DNA from: Streptomyces sp. NBC_01497
GTDB lineage: Bacteria; Actinomycetota; Actinomycetes; Streptomycetales; Streptomycetaceae
Direction of reading: 5' to 3'
NCBI RefSeq assembly: GCF_036250695.1
Contig: NZ_CP109427.1
Location: 3,906,001 to 3,970,000, forward strand
DNA length: 64,000 nt
In this document: in pieces, positions 10,001 through 17,550 of the stretch
Position numbering within the stretch: the stretch's first letter is position 1
How the letters are laid out: each line of letters opens with the position of its first letter
Notes under the pieces: model-generated
The model's input: only the letters and a program-made list of their open reading frames with translations
What the model was told of the DNA's origin: nothing
Database searches by the model: none
Program-made: the position numbers and the translations under genes

Positions 10001-10087
10001 TGGAGCAAGTTCAGGGAGGTGTTCGAGGGAGGCCCCCGGACACCGGACGAGCTGATTGATGAACTGGATCGGGAACTGGGTGCGTGA
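7028..10087 (+). CDS. hsdR: Type I restriction subunit R with altered nuclease site
   Basis: This is the motor subunit of a type I restriction-modification complex. The 1,019-residue product follows the EcoEI-like layout: N-terminal nuclease-type domain (about 1-190), then a superfamily 2 translocase. The translocase has MATGSGKT (232-239), DECH (369-372), TATP (394-397) and a second RecA-like domain with the QMKGRGARI arginine finger region, followed by a helical C-terminus. In the nuclease domain the frame around YLLYVD aligns with the family, but the positions of the catalytic D, E and K read V73, V87 and G89. The protein therefore looks able to translocate but not to cut. Its stop overlaps the hsdS start (GTGA). 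An ATG at 7028 is the best start. Confidence 0.92.
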   Translation: MSEAGEPNRNASEARNDEVRGGVVNVAGTQADDRADRALCEAGWRVCAPHERDLRPDAKAVRIIHPHDPGLHVYLLYVDQDLSGLVVAGADTADPRDLIAEADRLAAPLAEKHPKRAWQGRSLPFRYGTNGHVWRFRNALDAERLDGTPAPDAPEGGARSRYVFAPARPAAVARWKRDAARNPEAPTLRARLRRLPTVLLDPQRQLYEAQRRSIEGLENSLAADQPRALIQMATGSGKTYTVVQASHRLLEHANAHRVLFLVDRNNLGDQARDEYRDFVPAGSKKALHEEFPLKHLSGGKSGLADSDKIVITTIQRLWCKLSGQPLPEPGSEGEEGFEADGTAGLTAGRPEVLYSAELPPDYFDFIVIDECHRSIYGTWRPVLEYFDAHIVGLTATPIGPTFAFFNENLVSTYSFEEAVADEVNVDYDVYKISTRISREGSLIRATTSTVAPDGAIEQLNTVLAHVDRVTRTQHWRQQEEDEAYAPSDLNTRVESTGQIRTIIKTFKDNLFTEIFPPQVDLGTGEVVHERKVVPKTLIFAASDRHADAIVDEVLRAWDGVGDGFCKKITSAASRPNKAIRDFRNKPEIRIAVTVDMIATGTDIPALECLVFMRDIRTWSYFEQMKGRGARIIKPEVLKQVTEDALCKDRFVIVDTVGVTEHAMVDARPLVRDGMAETPSLERLLKECEDGRPLSADDVATLAGRLSRLGRRLDDEQLARIEGSAGGRKLTELVTGLVLATDPDRLTGERVRAAVGDAVSGLPQADDLGNAESDPESAEDAIDAMLIEAMRPFMERDALREALLEAARERRWIKIDHLSRDGGVIAEGVTDVMRAERTVTDWRKYMEDQRERFTDLRIAFEERWPLSEVRERIDEVLGLVSPPQQRWTRQRLWKAYVDFGIARNGRRRGAGLPELLSVLRFELGLDGDEFRPYRDTVELRFQEWLARQETAGATFTEDQQEWLRRIVGVVATSATVSLDALDQHAVCRAEGGWSKFREVFEGGPRTPDELIDELDRELGA

Positions 10088-11703
10088 GCGTGGATAGCGG
10101 TGAAGGGGCTTTGGGATCGCCGGGCAGCTCGGAGGGAGTGGGGCTGCTGCCGATCGGCTGGGCCTGGGCCGACCTAAACGACCTTCGATCCACAGATGAA
10201 CGCCCCGTCACGGATGGCCCTTTTGGGTCGAATCTAGCATCACGGCACTACACCGAATCGGGTGCGCGGGTGCTGCGCTTGCAGAACATCGGGGACGGTG
10301 AGTTCCGTGACGCGCGAGCCTACATCTCGATGGATCACTTTGAGCGACTGACCTCGCATGAAGCACTGGCTGGCGACCTTGTGATCGCATCCCTGGGAGA
10401 TGACCTGCCGCGAGCCTGCATCGTTCCGCAGGATGCGGGTCCGGCGATCGTCAAAGCCGACTGCATTCGCTTCCGAGCGCATGCGGACATCTCTACTGGA
10501 TGGCTGCTTCGGTCCCTGATTTCCCCAGCAACCAAGCGGCACGCGGCTGCCAGTTTGAAAGGCATTGGACGCGCCCGCCTAGGGCTGAACGGAATCCGAT
10601 CACTCCCCATCCCTGTCCCACCTGCCGCCGAACAGCACCGCATCGCCGACGCCCTGAACGAGCGCCTCGCACGGCTGGAAAGGATCGAGTCGCGTCTCCT
10701 AGTTACTCAGCGGCGCTTGGAGAAGCTCCGCGACTTTGTCATGCTCGCCGCAGCGACAGGTGTTCTGGCGTGGGATGCCGCCCCACAGCAGATGCCCATC
10801 GCCGGCTCCCCAGCAGTCAAAGACGGCACTCTGCCCCCGCTCGCCGCAGGCTGGCGCTGGGCCCGGCTCCAGGACATCGCCGACGTCGTCGGCGGCGTTA
10901 CGAAGGACTCCAAAAACCAGGACGACCCCGTCCTGTCCGAAGTTCCGTATCTGCGTGTGGCCAACGCACAGCGTGCCCGGCTGGAACTGTCGCAGGTAGC
11001 CACGATCCGCGTCGCGCCGAAGACGCTCGACAAGCTCCGACTCCGTGACGGCGACCTATTGATGACTGAGGGCGGCGACCGGGACAAGCTCGGACGCGGA
11101 TGGATCTGGGAAGATCGGATCGAGAACTGCATCCACCAGAACCATCTGTTCCGCGCCCGGATCTTGGAACAGTCGACGCGCCCTAAACTCCTTGGCTGGT
11201 ACGTCAATTCGGCGGCACGTTCCTGGTTCGAGGCAAACGGCAAGCAGAGCGTGAACCTCGCCTCCATCAGCATCTCCAAGGTCAAGCTACTCCCGGTTCC
11301 AGTACCGCCAACTGACGAGCAGGCGCAGACGGATTTCGTCGAGCTCGGGGAGCGAGTCCTCGCGCGCGTCGATCGTCTCGTGAACGCCTGCGAAACGGGC
11401 CTCGCCCACACCACCGCCCTCCGCCATGCTCTCCTCGCCGAAGCCTTCGCTGGCCGCCTCGTCCCCCAGGACCCCGACGACGAGCCCGCCGAGGATCTCC
11501 TCAAGCGCATCCGCGCCGAGCGCGAGGCCGCCGAGGCAGAGCGGAAAGCAGCACGGCGGGCTGCCGCCCAGGCCAAGCGGAAGAGCCAGGCCAAGTCCAA
11601 GGTTCCTGTCCCGGCAGACGCCTCGCCGCCCCCTGCCCCCACCACAGACACCCCCCTCCCTGAGGGCGAACAGACCTCCCTCCCCCTGGAGTTCAACGCG
11701 TGA
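10084..11703 (+). CDS. hsdS: Type I restriction-modification specificity subunit S
   Basis: This is the DNA-recognition subunit that guides both methylation and restriction. The 539-residue product has two target-recognition domains. The first is about 20-185, opening LPIGWAWADL and closing in LPIPVPPAAEQHRIADAL. The second is about 250-415, opening GWRWARLQDIADVVGG and closing in LPVPVPPTDEQAQ. Each is followed by a coiled-coil spacer. The C-terminal 90 residues form an Ala/Lys/Glu-rich helix with a proline tail that ends in LPLEF, longer than usual. Start and stop both overlap the neighbouring genes by four bases (GTGA at 10084 and at 11700). Its 5' part is less GC-rich than nearby genes, in line with transfer. 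The recognised sequence cannot be read from the protein by eye. Confidence 0.93.
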   Translation: MSVDSGEGALGSPGSSEGVGLLPIGWAWADLNDLRSTDERPVTDGPFGSNLASRHYTESGARVLRLQNIGDGEFRDARAYISMDHFERLTSHEALAGDLVIASLGDDLPRACIVPQDAGPAIVKADCIRFRAHADISTGWLLRSLISPATKRHAAASLKGIGRARLGLNGIRSLPIPVPPAAEQHRIADALNERLARLERIESRLLVTQRRLEKLRDFVMLAAATGVLAWDAAPQQMPIAGSPAVKDGTLPPLAAGWRWARLQDIADVVGGVTKDSKNQDDPVLSEVPYLRVANAQRARLELSQVATIRVAPKTLDKLRLRDGDLLMTEGGDRDKLGRGWIWEDRIENCIHQNHLFRARILEQSTRPKLLGWYVNSAARSWFEANGKQSVNLASISISKVKLLPVPVPPTDEQAQTDFVELGERVLARVDRLVNACETGLAHTTALRHALLAEAFAGRLVPQDPDDEPAEDLLKRIRAEREAAEAERKAARRAAAQAKRKSQAKSKVPVPADASPPPAPTTDTPLPEGEQTSLPLEFNA

Positions 11704-13253
11704 AGCTGGAAGCCCGCCGTCTCGTCGAGCGGCTCTGGAACTACTGCAACGTTCTGCGCGATGACGGCGTCTCGAGTCTCGAGTACCTGGAGCAGCTCAG
11801 CTTCCTGGTGTTCCTCAAGATGGCCGCCGAGATGGAAGAAGCCGATAGGGACCTTCCCCAGGACAAGCGCCGCCGAGTCCTGCCGGACACCGAGGACTGG
11901 CGTAACCGAGGCTGGACGGACCTGCTTGACCGCACCGGCAGCAGCCTGGAAGAGGAGTACACCCAGCTGCTCACCGACCTGGGCAAGCAGGGTGAGGGCG
12001 AGAACACCACCCTCGGCCTCATCTTCTACCGCGCCCGCAACCGGCTCCAGAACCCCGCCAACCTCCGCCGCCTCATCGTCGACCTGATCAACAAGGAGAA
12101 GTGGCTCAGCTCCAGTAAGGACATCAAGGGCGACGCCTACGAGGCGCTGATCGCCCGGAGCGCCGAGGACACCAAGGCCGGCGCTGGGCAGTACTTCACG
12201 CCGCGCGTGCTCATCGAGTCCATCGTGCGGTGCATGCGGCCCACCCCGGACGACACCATCACGGACCCGGCCTGCGGCACCGGCGGCTTCCTGCTCGCCG
12301 CGCACGGTTACATCGTGCAGGAGTACGGCGAAGACATGTCCACGGAGGAGTCCGCCCGTTTCGACAAGGGCGCAATCTGGGGCACCGAACTTGTCCCAGC
12401 AACTGCCCGCCTCGCCGCCATGAACCTGCTCCTCCACAAGATCGGCAAGCCCGAGGGCGAGCCCCTCATCCATGTGGAAGACGCCCTTGCCAGACCTCCC
12501 GCCAAGCGAGCCTCGATGGTTCTCGCCAATCCGCCCTTCGGCAAGAAGTCCTCGATCGTGATCACCAACGTCGATGGCTCGGTCAGCCGCGAGGACATGT
12601 CCTACCACCGAAAGGACTTCTGGGAGACCACCACCAACAAACAGTTCAACTTCGTCCAGCACATCGCGAACCTACTCACCGACAACGGCCGTGCCGCCGT
12701 AATCCTCCCCGACAACGTGCTCTTCGAAGGTGGTCGGGGCACGAGCATCCGCCGCGAACTGCTCAAGCGCTACAACCTCCACACCATGCTGCGCCTGCCC
12801 GCCGGCATCTTCTACGCTGGCGGCGTCAAGGCCAACGTCCTCTTCTTCGACGCTGCCCCACCCCGCCGCAGCGAGGACGAACCGCCGCACACGCAGCAGC
12901 TCTGGGTGTACGACCTGCGAACCGGCAATCGCTTCACCCTGAAGCAGAACCCACTGCTCCCCGGGCACCTCGAGGACTTCGAAAAGCGTGCGTTCGGCGT
13001 AGGCATCGGCGACCAGGATGGCGCCATCGACCGCCGGGTTCCCGAAGGCCGCCTCCAAGTCTTCGACGGTGCCGAACTCGTTGCTACTAAGGACGTCAAT
13101 CTCGATATCGGCCTGATCGAACCGGAGGCGGCCGAGGCCAAGTCTCTGACCGAACTAACGCTCGCTCTCTCTGCAGACCTGCACGGGGCGCTGCTGGAAC
13201 TGGAACACCTTGCAGCCGATTTGGACATTCAGTTGCCGCCGGCGGCGACGTAG
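11700..13253 (+). CDS. hsdM: Type I restriction-modification DNA methyltransferase M
   Basis: An N6-adenine DNA methyltransferase of 517 residues that protects host sites. The N-terminal helical domain (about 1-140) is followed by the SAM-binding motif I DPACGTGGF (189-197) and catalytic motif IV NPPF (277-280). It also has the typical QYFTPR motif (164-169) upstream of motif I. Both catalytic motifs are intact. The start GTG at 11700 overlaps the hsdS stop. Being last in an R-S-M operon is unusual, because hsdM is normally before hsdS. The gene ends convergently with a degraded open frame at 13310. Confidence 0.95.
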   Translation: MKLEARRLVERLWNYCNVLRDDGVSSLEYLEQLSFLVFLKMAAEMEEADRDLPQDKRRRVLPDTEDWRNRGWTDLLDRTGSSLEEEYTQLLTDLGKQGEGENTTLGLIFYRARNRLQNPANLRRLIVDLINKEKWLSSSKDIKGDAYEALIARSAEDTKAGAGQYFTPRVLIESIVRCMRPTPDDTITDPACGTGGFLLAAHGYIVQEYGEDMSTEESARFDKGAIWGTELVPATARLAAMNLLLHKIGKPEGEPLIHVEDALARPPAKRASMVLANPPFGKKSSIVITNVDGSVSREDMSYHRKDFWETTTNKQFNFVQHIANLLTDNGRAAVILPDNVLFEGGRGTSIRRELLKRYNLHTMLRLPAGIFYAGGVKANVLFFDAAPPRRSEDEPPHTQQLWVYDLRTGNRFTLKQNPLLPGHLEDFEKRAFGVGIGDQDGAIDRRVPEGRLQVFDGAELVATKDVNLDIGLIEPEAAEAKSLTELTLALSADLHGALLELEHLAADLDIQLPPAAT

Positions 13254-13309
13254 CTGCGGCAAGGGAGTTATGTGCATAGCCGGTTAGGACTGGTCTGCTC
13301 ATCGTCCCC

Positions 13310-13815
13310 CTACCACTCGTCGATGTCGCCGTACTTCCCCGGGTTCCGAGCGCGGTCCGCAGCCTGTGCACAAGCCTCAGCGAAGGCCGCCTCCACGGCG
13401 TCCTTGTCCGTGCCTCGCACCTGGGCCTCGACCTCCTGGCCTGACCGGGTCGTCGGGCCGTGCGCCAGGCCGAGGCCCGGTCGGTGTAGCGGTCGGTCTC
13501 GAAGTCCCAGGCCGGTACCGACCACTGCTCAGGGAGTCCAGTCGCTGTGCGTTCCCCACCGGGGAGGAACAAGGCCCGTGCTTGGAAGACCAAGGCCCGC
13601 TCCGGCACGCGGTCGCGGATAGCGCTCGTGCCGCTGGGGCACTGGTGCTCCCAGCGCCAGCGGTCCCATTCCTCGACCCCGGCGGTGTGGTCGGGCCAGT
13701 CCTCGCTCCAACGTCCGACGACCTCTTCGGCGTGCTCGCGGTGGAGGAAAGGCACACGACGCCCGCCCAGGTAGGCGACGTGAACCACCAGTTCGGCGGG
13801 AACGGGACTCTGGCC
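13310..13815 (-). pseudogene. Hypothetical gene remnant with a frameshift
   Basis: The minus strand encodes a plausible protein in two frames. The first covers about 13815-13480 (VVHVAYLGGRRVPFLHREH, then a Trp-rich stretch ending WDFETDRYTDRASAWRTA). The second covers about 13480-13310 (GQEVEAQVRGTDKDAVEAAF to GKYGDIDEW and stop). Codon use is normal in each part and switches near 13470-13480, where a one-base change would join them. The upstream part is in frame with the integrase remnant, without a stop between. I do not recognise the family. A sequencing error or a genuine frameshift are both possible. Confidence 0.5.
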
Positions 13816-13849
13816 GGCACCCGGCGCAGCGCTTCCCACGGTCTCGTCC

Positions 13850-14305
13850 GTGCCCCACAAGAGGCCGCCCACCTTGGCGGCGGTGTCCTTGAGGACGCGG
13901 CTGGTCAGGTGCTGGTAGCGGCGTCGCATCCGGGCGGACTTGCCAGGTTCCCAGCCCATGATGGAGTCGACGATCGCATCGGAGACGCCGAGGATGAGCA
14001 GGACAGTGGCCGCGGTGTGGCGGGCGTCGTGAAGACGGGCATCACGAACGCCAGCGGCCTTCAATAGCTCCTTCCACTTGTGGTAGTCCGTGTTCGGGTT
14101 CAAGGGCTCGCCGGTGGGTGAGGTGAACACGTACCCCTCTCCCTCCACAAGTCACGCGCCCGAGCTCGCTCGTGGGCCTGCTCCTCGCGATGCTGCCGGA
14201 GTAGCTGGAGCAGCTCGTCGGGCACGCCAATGGGCCTCTGGCCCGCCCGGGACTTGGCGTTCTTCGTCTCGCGTCGGGTGTTGATCTTCTGAGGGCAGAA
14301 GCCCG
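13850..14305 (-). pseudogene. Tyrosine recombinase (integrase), truncated and frameshifted
   Basis: This is the C-terminal catalytic part of a phage-type integrase. The HDARHTAAT block carries the second catalytic arginine, MGWEP the His/Trp position, and RRYQHL the tyrosine nucleophile (about 13914). Upstream, a second frame (14305-14160) encodes the preceding segment (SRAGQRPIGVPDELL, then a helix ending DLW). The switch near 14150 marks a frameshift. The N-terminal arm-binding and first-arginine segments are missing, cut off at the 28-bp repeat. The position at the island edge fits the enzyme that integrated the element. It should be inactive as it stands. Confidence 0.8.
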
Positions 14306-14333
14306 GCTCATGCTCTCACCGGGCATAGCGTCG
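14306..14333 (+). repeat. Right 28-bp direct repeat of the island (attR-like)
   Basis: Identical to 4601-4628. It lies directly beyond the integrase remnant and is followed by a GC hairpin at 14331-14364 (CGAAGGGCCCCACCG with CGGTGGGGCCCTTCG, loop GTCG). That hairpin resembles in form, but not in sequence, the one after the left copy. One hairpin probably belonged to the original chromosome and the other arrived with the element. Confidence 0.85.
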
Positions 14334-14469
14334 AAGGGCCCCACCGGTCGCGGTGGGGCCCTTCGACGTTCCCACGACGGCGCGGTCTCATCCGGAGTCT
14401 TAACGAGACCGGCCGGCCCCCTCCGTACCGCTTCGGCCGACCGTGCCGAGCGCGATCAGCCGTTGCGGG

Positions 14470-14517
14470 TCGATACGGTGCGGGTCGGTGCCGTGCGGGT
14501 CGGTGCCGTGCGGGTCC
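14470..14517. repeat. 15-bp tandem repeat
   Basis: Three near-identical copies of GGTGCCGTGCGGGTC, the first slightly changed, lie in the gap between the island and the 3' end of the first GH16 gene. They are not within a supported gene. Confidence 0.6.
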
Positions 14518-14583
14518 AACTCGCGTCCGCCTTCCCACCGGTCCCCGAGCGGTTTACGGTGACAGCCGACAGCGTCTTGACTC

Positions 14584-15921
14584 TCATCGCACGGCGAACT
14601 TCTGGGCCGCGGAGCCGTTGCAGTCCCAGATCTGCAGCCGCGTACCGTTCGCGGTGGCACCCGACGGCGAGTCGATGCACCGGCCGGTGGTCGGGTTGGA
14701 CATCGAGCCGTCGGCGTTGGCGACCCAGTTCTGGTAACCCCCGCCGTTGCACGTGGCGAGCTGGAGCTTCGTACCCGCGGCACTGTTGCCGCCGGCGATG
14801 TCCAGGCACCTGCCGAGGGTCCGCAGGGTCTGGCCGCTCCAGGTCCAGTGCTGGTCCTGGGCCGCCGACTGGCAGTCCCACAGCTGGACCGCGGTGCCGT
14901 CGCCGCCGGTGTCGTCCCCGGCCACGTCCACGCACTTGCCGCCCGGGCCGGCGATCGTCCCCGAACCGCCGCCCCCGGAGCCGGGTGCCTTGTTGTAGAC
15001 GGCCACCGAATCGATCACCATCTTGCCGCCGGAGACCGTGGCCGCGTTCGGGCCGCCACCGAAGGCGTCCGGGAAGCCGCCGCCCATCGCCAGGTCGTAG
15101 ATGATGAAGAACGGGTGATCGATCGCGTCGGACCAGGTCGTCGCGTCCACCTGGTTGGCTTTGACGGTGAAGAAGTTGTTCCCGTCGAGGTAGAACCGGA
15201 TCTGCTCCGGCGACACCGAGCGGTCGATCTCCGCCGCGTAGTCGTGGAAGCCGGTCTGGCAACCGGAACAGGCCCGCTCACCCGAGCCGATGCCGGTCGA
15301 TTCGTTGCACGGCCCGCCCGGGCTCACCCCGCAGTGGATGGTGCTGAAGTCGGAGCTGCGGCCGTTGATGTCCTCCATGATGTCGACCTCACCGGACTTC
15401 GGCCAGGACACACCGGCCCGCAGCGGTGCGCCGAGCATCCAGAAGGCCGGCCAGTAGCCCGCACCGTTGGCGGTGCTGACGTTGGGCTGCTGGAGGACCG
15501 ACTCGATGCGTACGACTCCGCCGGCCGGAGCGCCGAAGGTTGCCGCCTGGGTCTCCACGCGCCCGGACGTCCATCCGGCCCGCGGGTCGGAACCGGAGTG
15601 CTGGGCCTGGAGCACCAGGTGACCCTGGCCGTCGTGGAAGACATTCGACGTGCTGCTGGTCATGGTCTCGATCTCGCCGGTGCCGAAATTGCTGCCCGGC
15701 CCGGTGTCGTACTTCCACTGGCTCTGGTCGATACCGGTGCCGGACGCGCCGTTGAAGTCGTCGCTCCAGGTGAGCGTGAAGCCCGACGGCGTCGGGGGCA
15801 CTGCCGCCCCTGCGTCCGCTGTCGCGACGGCGGTGGCCGCCACCGTGAGCGCGACCACAGGAACCAGCTTGAGCGTTCTCTTCCACCTGTCGAGCTGCGG
15901 TCTTGCACGATTGAAGCGCAT
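14584..15921 (-). CDS. Secreted GH16 glucanase with ricin-type lectin domain
   Basis: This secreted endo-glycosidase of family GH16 probably cuts beta-1,3-type glucans. The 445-residue product has an N-terminal signal (positive RFNRARPQLDRWKR, hydrophobic core about 18-32, Ala-rich end near 40). The GH16 domain runs about 45-315, with the catalytic set E178, D180, E183 in GEVDIMED. A Gly/Ser linker leads to a ricin B-type trefoil (about 325-445) with QxW-like motifs (DQHWTW, YQNWVA, AQKFAV). A GGAGG ribosome site precedes the ATG at 15921. A very similar GH16 domain occurs at 26449-28335 with different binding domains. The exact substrate cannot be told from the sequence. Confidence 0.92.
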   Translation of the reverse strand: MRFNRARPQLDRWKRTLKLVPVVALTVAATAVATADAGAAVPPTPSGFTLTWSDDFNGASGTGIDQSQWKYDTGPGSNFGTGEIETMTSSTSNVFHDGQGHLVLQAQHSGSDPRAGWTSGRVETQAATFGAPAGGVVRIESVLQQPNVSTANGAGYWPAFWMLGAPLRAGVSWPKSGEVDIMEDINGRSSDFSTIHCGVSPGGPCNESTGIGSGERACSGCQTGFHDYAAEIDRSVSPEQIRFYLDGNNFFTVKANQVDATTWSDAIDHPFFIIYDLAMGGGFPDAFGGGPNAATVSGGKMVIDSVAVYNKAPGSGGGGSGTIAGPGGKCVDVAGDDTGGDGTAVQLWDCQSAAQDQHWTWSGQTLRTLGRCLDIAGGNSAAGTKLQLATCNGGGYQNWVANADGSMSNPTTGRCIDSPSGATANGTRLQIWDCNGSAAQKFAVR

Positions 15922-16582
15922 GTGTCCGACCTCCGGGGAAAGGGCAGGATGCCGCGTGTCCGCTATGCCTCCGGCGGGGCACCACTGGGCGCACGATGCC
16001 GACGGACGTCAGCCGGCCCGGCAGGACAGACACGGGACCTTGTCATGGACACAGCTTGTCGATCGGCCCGACATTCGACAAGACGGTCGGCGCTTTTTGC
16101 CGTCACGGAGCACCCGAACTCCGGGCACTCGGCAACCCCCGTTTCACCGGTCTCACGGCTACCCCGGCCGACCCGCCTCGTCCCTGTCCGCGACCGCCGT
16201 TCCGCGAGATTCTCGCGGCGACCGAGAACCCTTGGTCCGTCACGGCACCGAGCAGCCGCTCTCGCCGACGACCACTGCCCCGGGTCGCATTCGCCGTCCG
16301 CGAGGGGTACGACCACTCCCCGAACGGCATCGCGCGACGTACGACGGAACTCACCGGCAGCCATCCGACGGGAGTACGCGCCACTCGACGTCTTCCACCG
16401 GCCGCGAGCCGCCCGCTCACCCGGCTCATGCCGGCGGTGGACGATCCAACGTCCCTCGCCGCACCAGGAAGGACCCCGCGTCCTTCGTCGCCGCTCCCAC
16501 CGGGCGCGACACGGAAAGCCCCGCCTCCCGGCGCCTTCCACGGGGCTCTCCGCGTATGTGCCCCAGTGGGAAGCACCCGGCC
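15922..16582. promoter_or_regulatory. Gene-free upstream region of the GH16 gene with an inverted repeat
   Basis: No supported gene. On the minus strand about 135-160 bases upstream of the GH16 start is an 8-bp inverted repeat, CTTGTCGA (16055-16062) and TCGACAAG (16075-16082), with 12 bases between, a candidate operator. The rest of the stretch, up to the tandem repeats at 16583, shows several overlapping GC-rich open frames with no family character. Confidence 0.4.
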
Positions 16583-16700
16583 GTCCTGCCTGGGTTCCTG
16601 GCGTCCTGCCTGGGTCCCTGGCGTCCCGCTTGGTAGCGGGCGTCCCACCTGATCGCGGGCGTCCTGCCTGGTCGCAGATGTCCTGCCTGGTTCCGGGTGC
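16583..16700. repeat. 19-20-bp tandem repeat at the 3' end of the protease gene
   Basis: Six imperfect copies of a 19-20-base unit (consensus CCTGCCTGGTTCCTGGCGT) end three bases before the stop codon of the snapalysin gene. The array could act in mRNA folding or simply be a slippage product. Confidence 0.75.
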
Positions 16701-16703
16701 CCG

Positions 16704-17297
16704 TCAGCGCGCGTCGGCGAGGACCGGCGCCTGCCAGACGTCGATCACGATCCGGTGCTGCTTCGGGCTCAACGCCGCCTGGCCACCCGCGTAGTTCCGG
16801 TCGACCTTCGCCGCCTCTGCCGCGCTCGGCTTGGCGTCGGTGCACGACGTACCGGGACCGTGGCCGGACATCAACTCCGAGCACGGACCGGTGTAGTCGT
16901 CAGGCAGCCCGAGGATGTGCCCGGTCTCGTGCGCCGCGATCCGGGTCATGTCGTAGCCCTCATCGACCGCTTCCTGGCCCAGTTGCACCTGCCCTCTGCT
17001 GCCTCCCGGGACGATCGGCCCGAGCGTCGTCTGGGGCCAGCCACTGGTCGCCACGTAGACGAAGTTGGCAGATCCAGGCGAACTCGCGGGCTGCAGGCGC
17101 ACGTTGTGTTCTGCGGCGTTCCAGTTCTTCGCGCCTTGCGTGATCGCGCCCGCCCACTGTCCTGCTCGGCTGGCGTCGTAGGTCAAAGTGACCACCGCTG
17201 CCGTCGTCTTCGGCGCCGGGTGCGCCAAAGCCGCACCGGACGCGGCGCCCAGCATGGCCGGGATCAGTGCCGCCACGGCTGCTATCCGCTTGATCAT
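16704..17297 (-). CDS. snpA: Snapalysin, secreted small neutral metalloprotease (M7)
   Basis: This is a small extracellular zinc protease typical of Streptomyces. The 197-residue product starts MIKRIAAVAALIPAMLG, a signal peptide ending about residue 27 (GAALA-HP). The mature enzyme carries the M7 zinc site HETGHILGLPD, in which the third metal ligand is the aspartate. Cysteine pairs lie around GPCSELMSG and TSCTD. An excellent GGAGGGG ribosome site precedes the ATG at 17297; an earlier in-frame start at 17339 has none. Many snapalysin genes have a divergent LysR-type regulator next to them; here there is none, and a metallophosphoesterase gene lies on the other side. Confidence 0.93.
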   Translation of the reverse strand: MIKRIAAVAALIPAMLGAASGAALAHPAPKTTAAVVTLTYDASRAGQWAGAITQGAKNWNAAEHNVRLQPASSPGSANFVYVATSGWPQTTLGPIVPGGSRGQVQLGQEAVDEGYDMTRIAAHETGHILGLPDDYTGPCSELMSGHGPGTSCTDAKPSAAEAAKVDRNYAGGQAALSPKQHRIVIDVWQAPVLADAR

Positions 17298-17550
17298 GAG
17301 CCTCGTTCCCCTCCCTGACGTCGGGTGCCTGTGAGCCACAAGGGCACCACGCCATCAGCGGACGCCACAAGTAGGCCTCATACAAGGGCAGTTGATGGAG
17401 ATCACCCACAGCCGTGATCTTTTGTGCCGCGTCCTGTGCGTCACGGGCAGCCTGCCTGACGAGGCCCCCACGGGGTTCGGGTGGTTCCCTGGGCGCCGTG
17501 TGACGGACGATGGGTGCTGACGGGTGCGCGCGAACGTGAGGGGCAGCGTA

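Larger units (their letters stand above)
4601..14333. mobile_element. Integrated defence island next to tRNA-Ser(GGA)
   Basis: A 9.7-kb segment bounded by a perfect 28-bp direct repeat. The left copy abuts a tRNA gene and the right copy abuts a tyrosine-integrase remnant. The cargo is purely defence-like: an HNH nuclease, an AAA ATPase and a complete type I restriction-modification operon. The integrase lacks its N-terminal half and has a frameshift, so the element probably can no longer move by itself. Parts of the cargo, such as the 5' third of hsdS, are visibly less GC-rich than the surrounding core genes. The boundaries are seen in the sequence; the integration history is inferred. Confidence 0.8.

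Noticed and set aside
10707..12662. 651-codon minus-strand frame opposite hsdS/hsdM
   Set aside because: Shadow of the real operon; low-complexity Ser/Arg composition and no family signal.
4601..14333. Prophage
   Set aside because: No structural, packaging or lysis genes. The cargo is defence genes plus an integrase remnant only.
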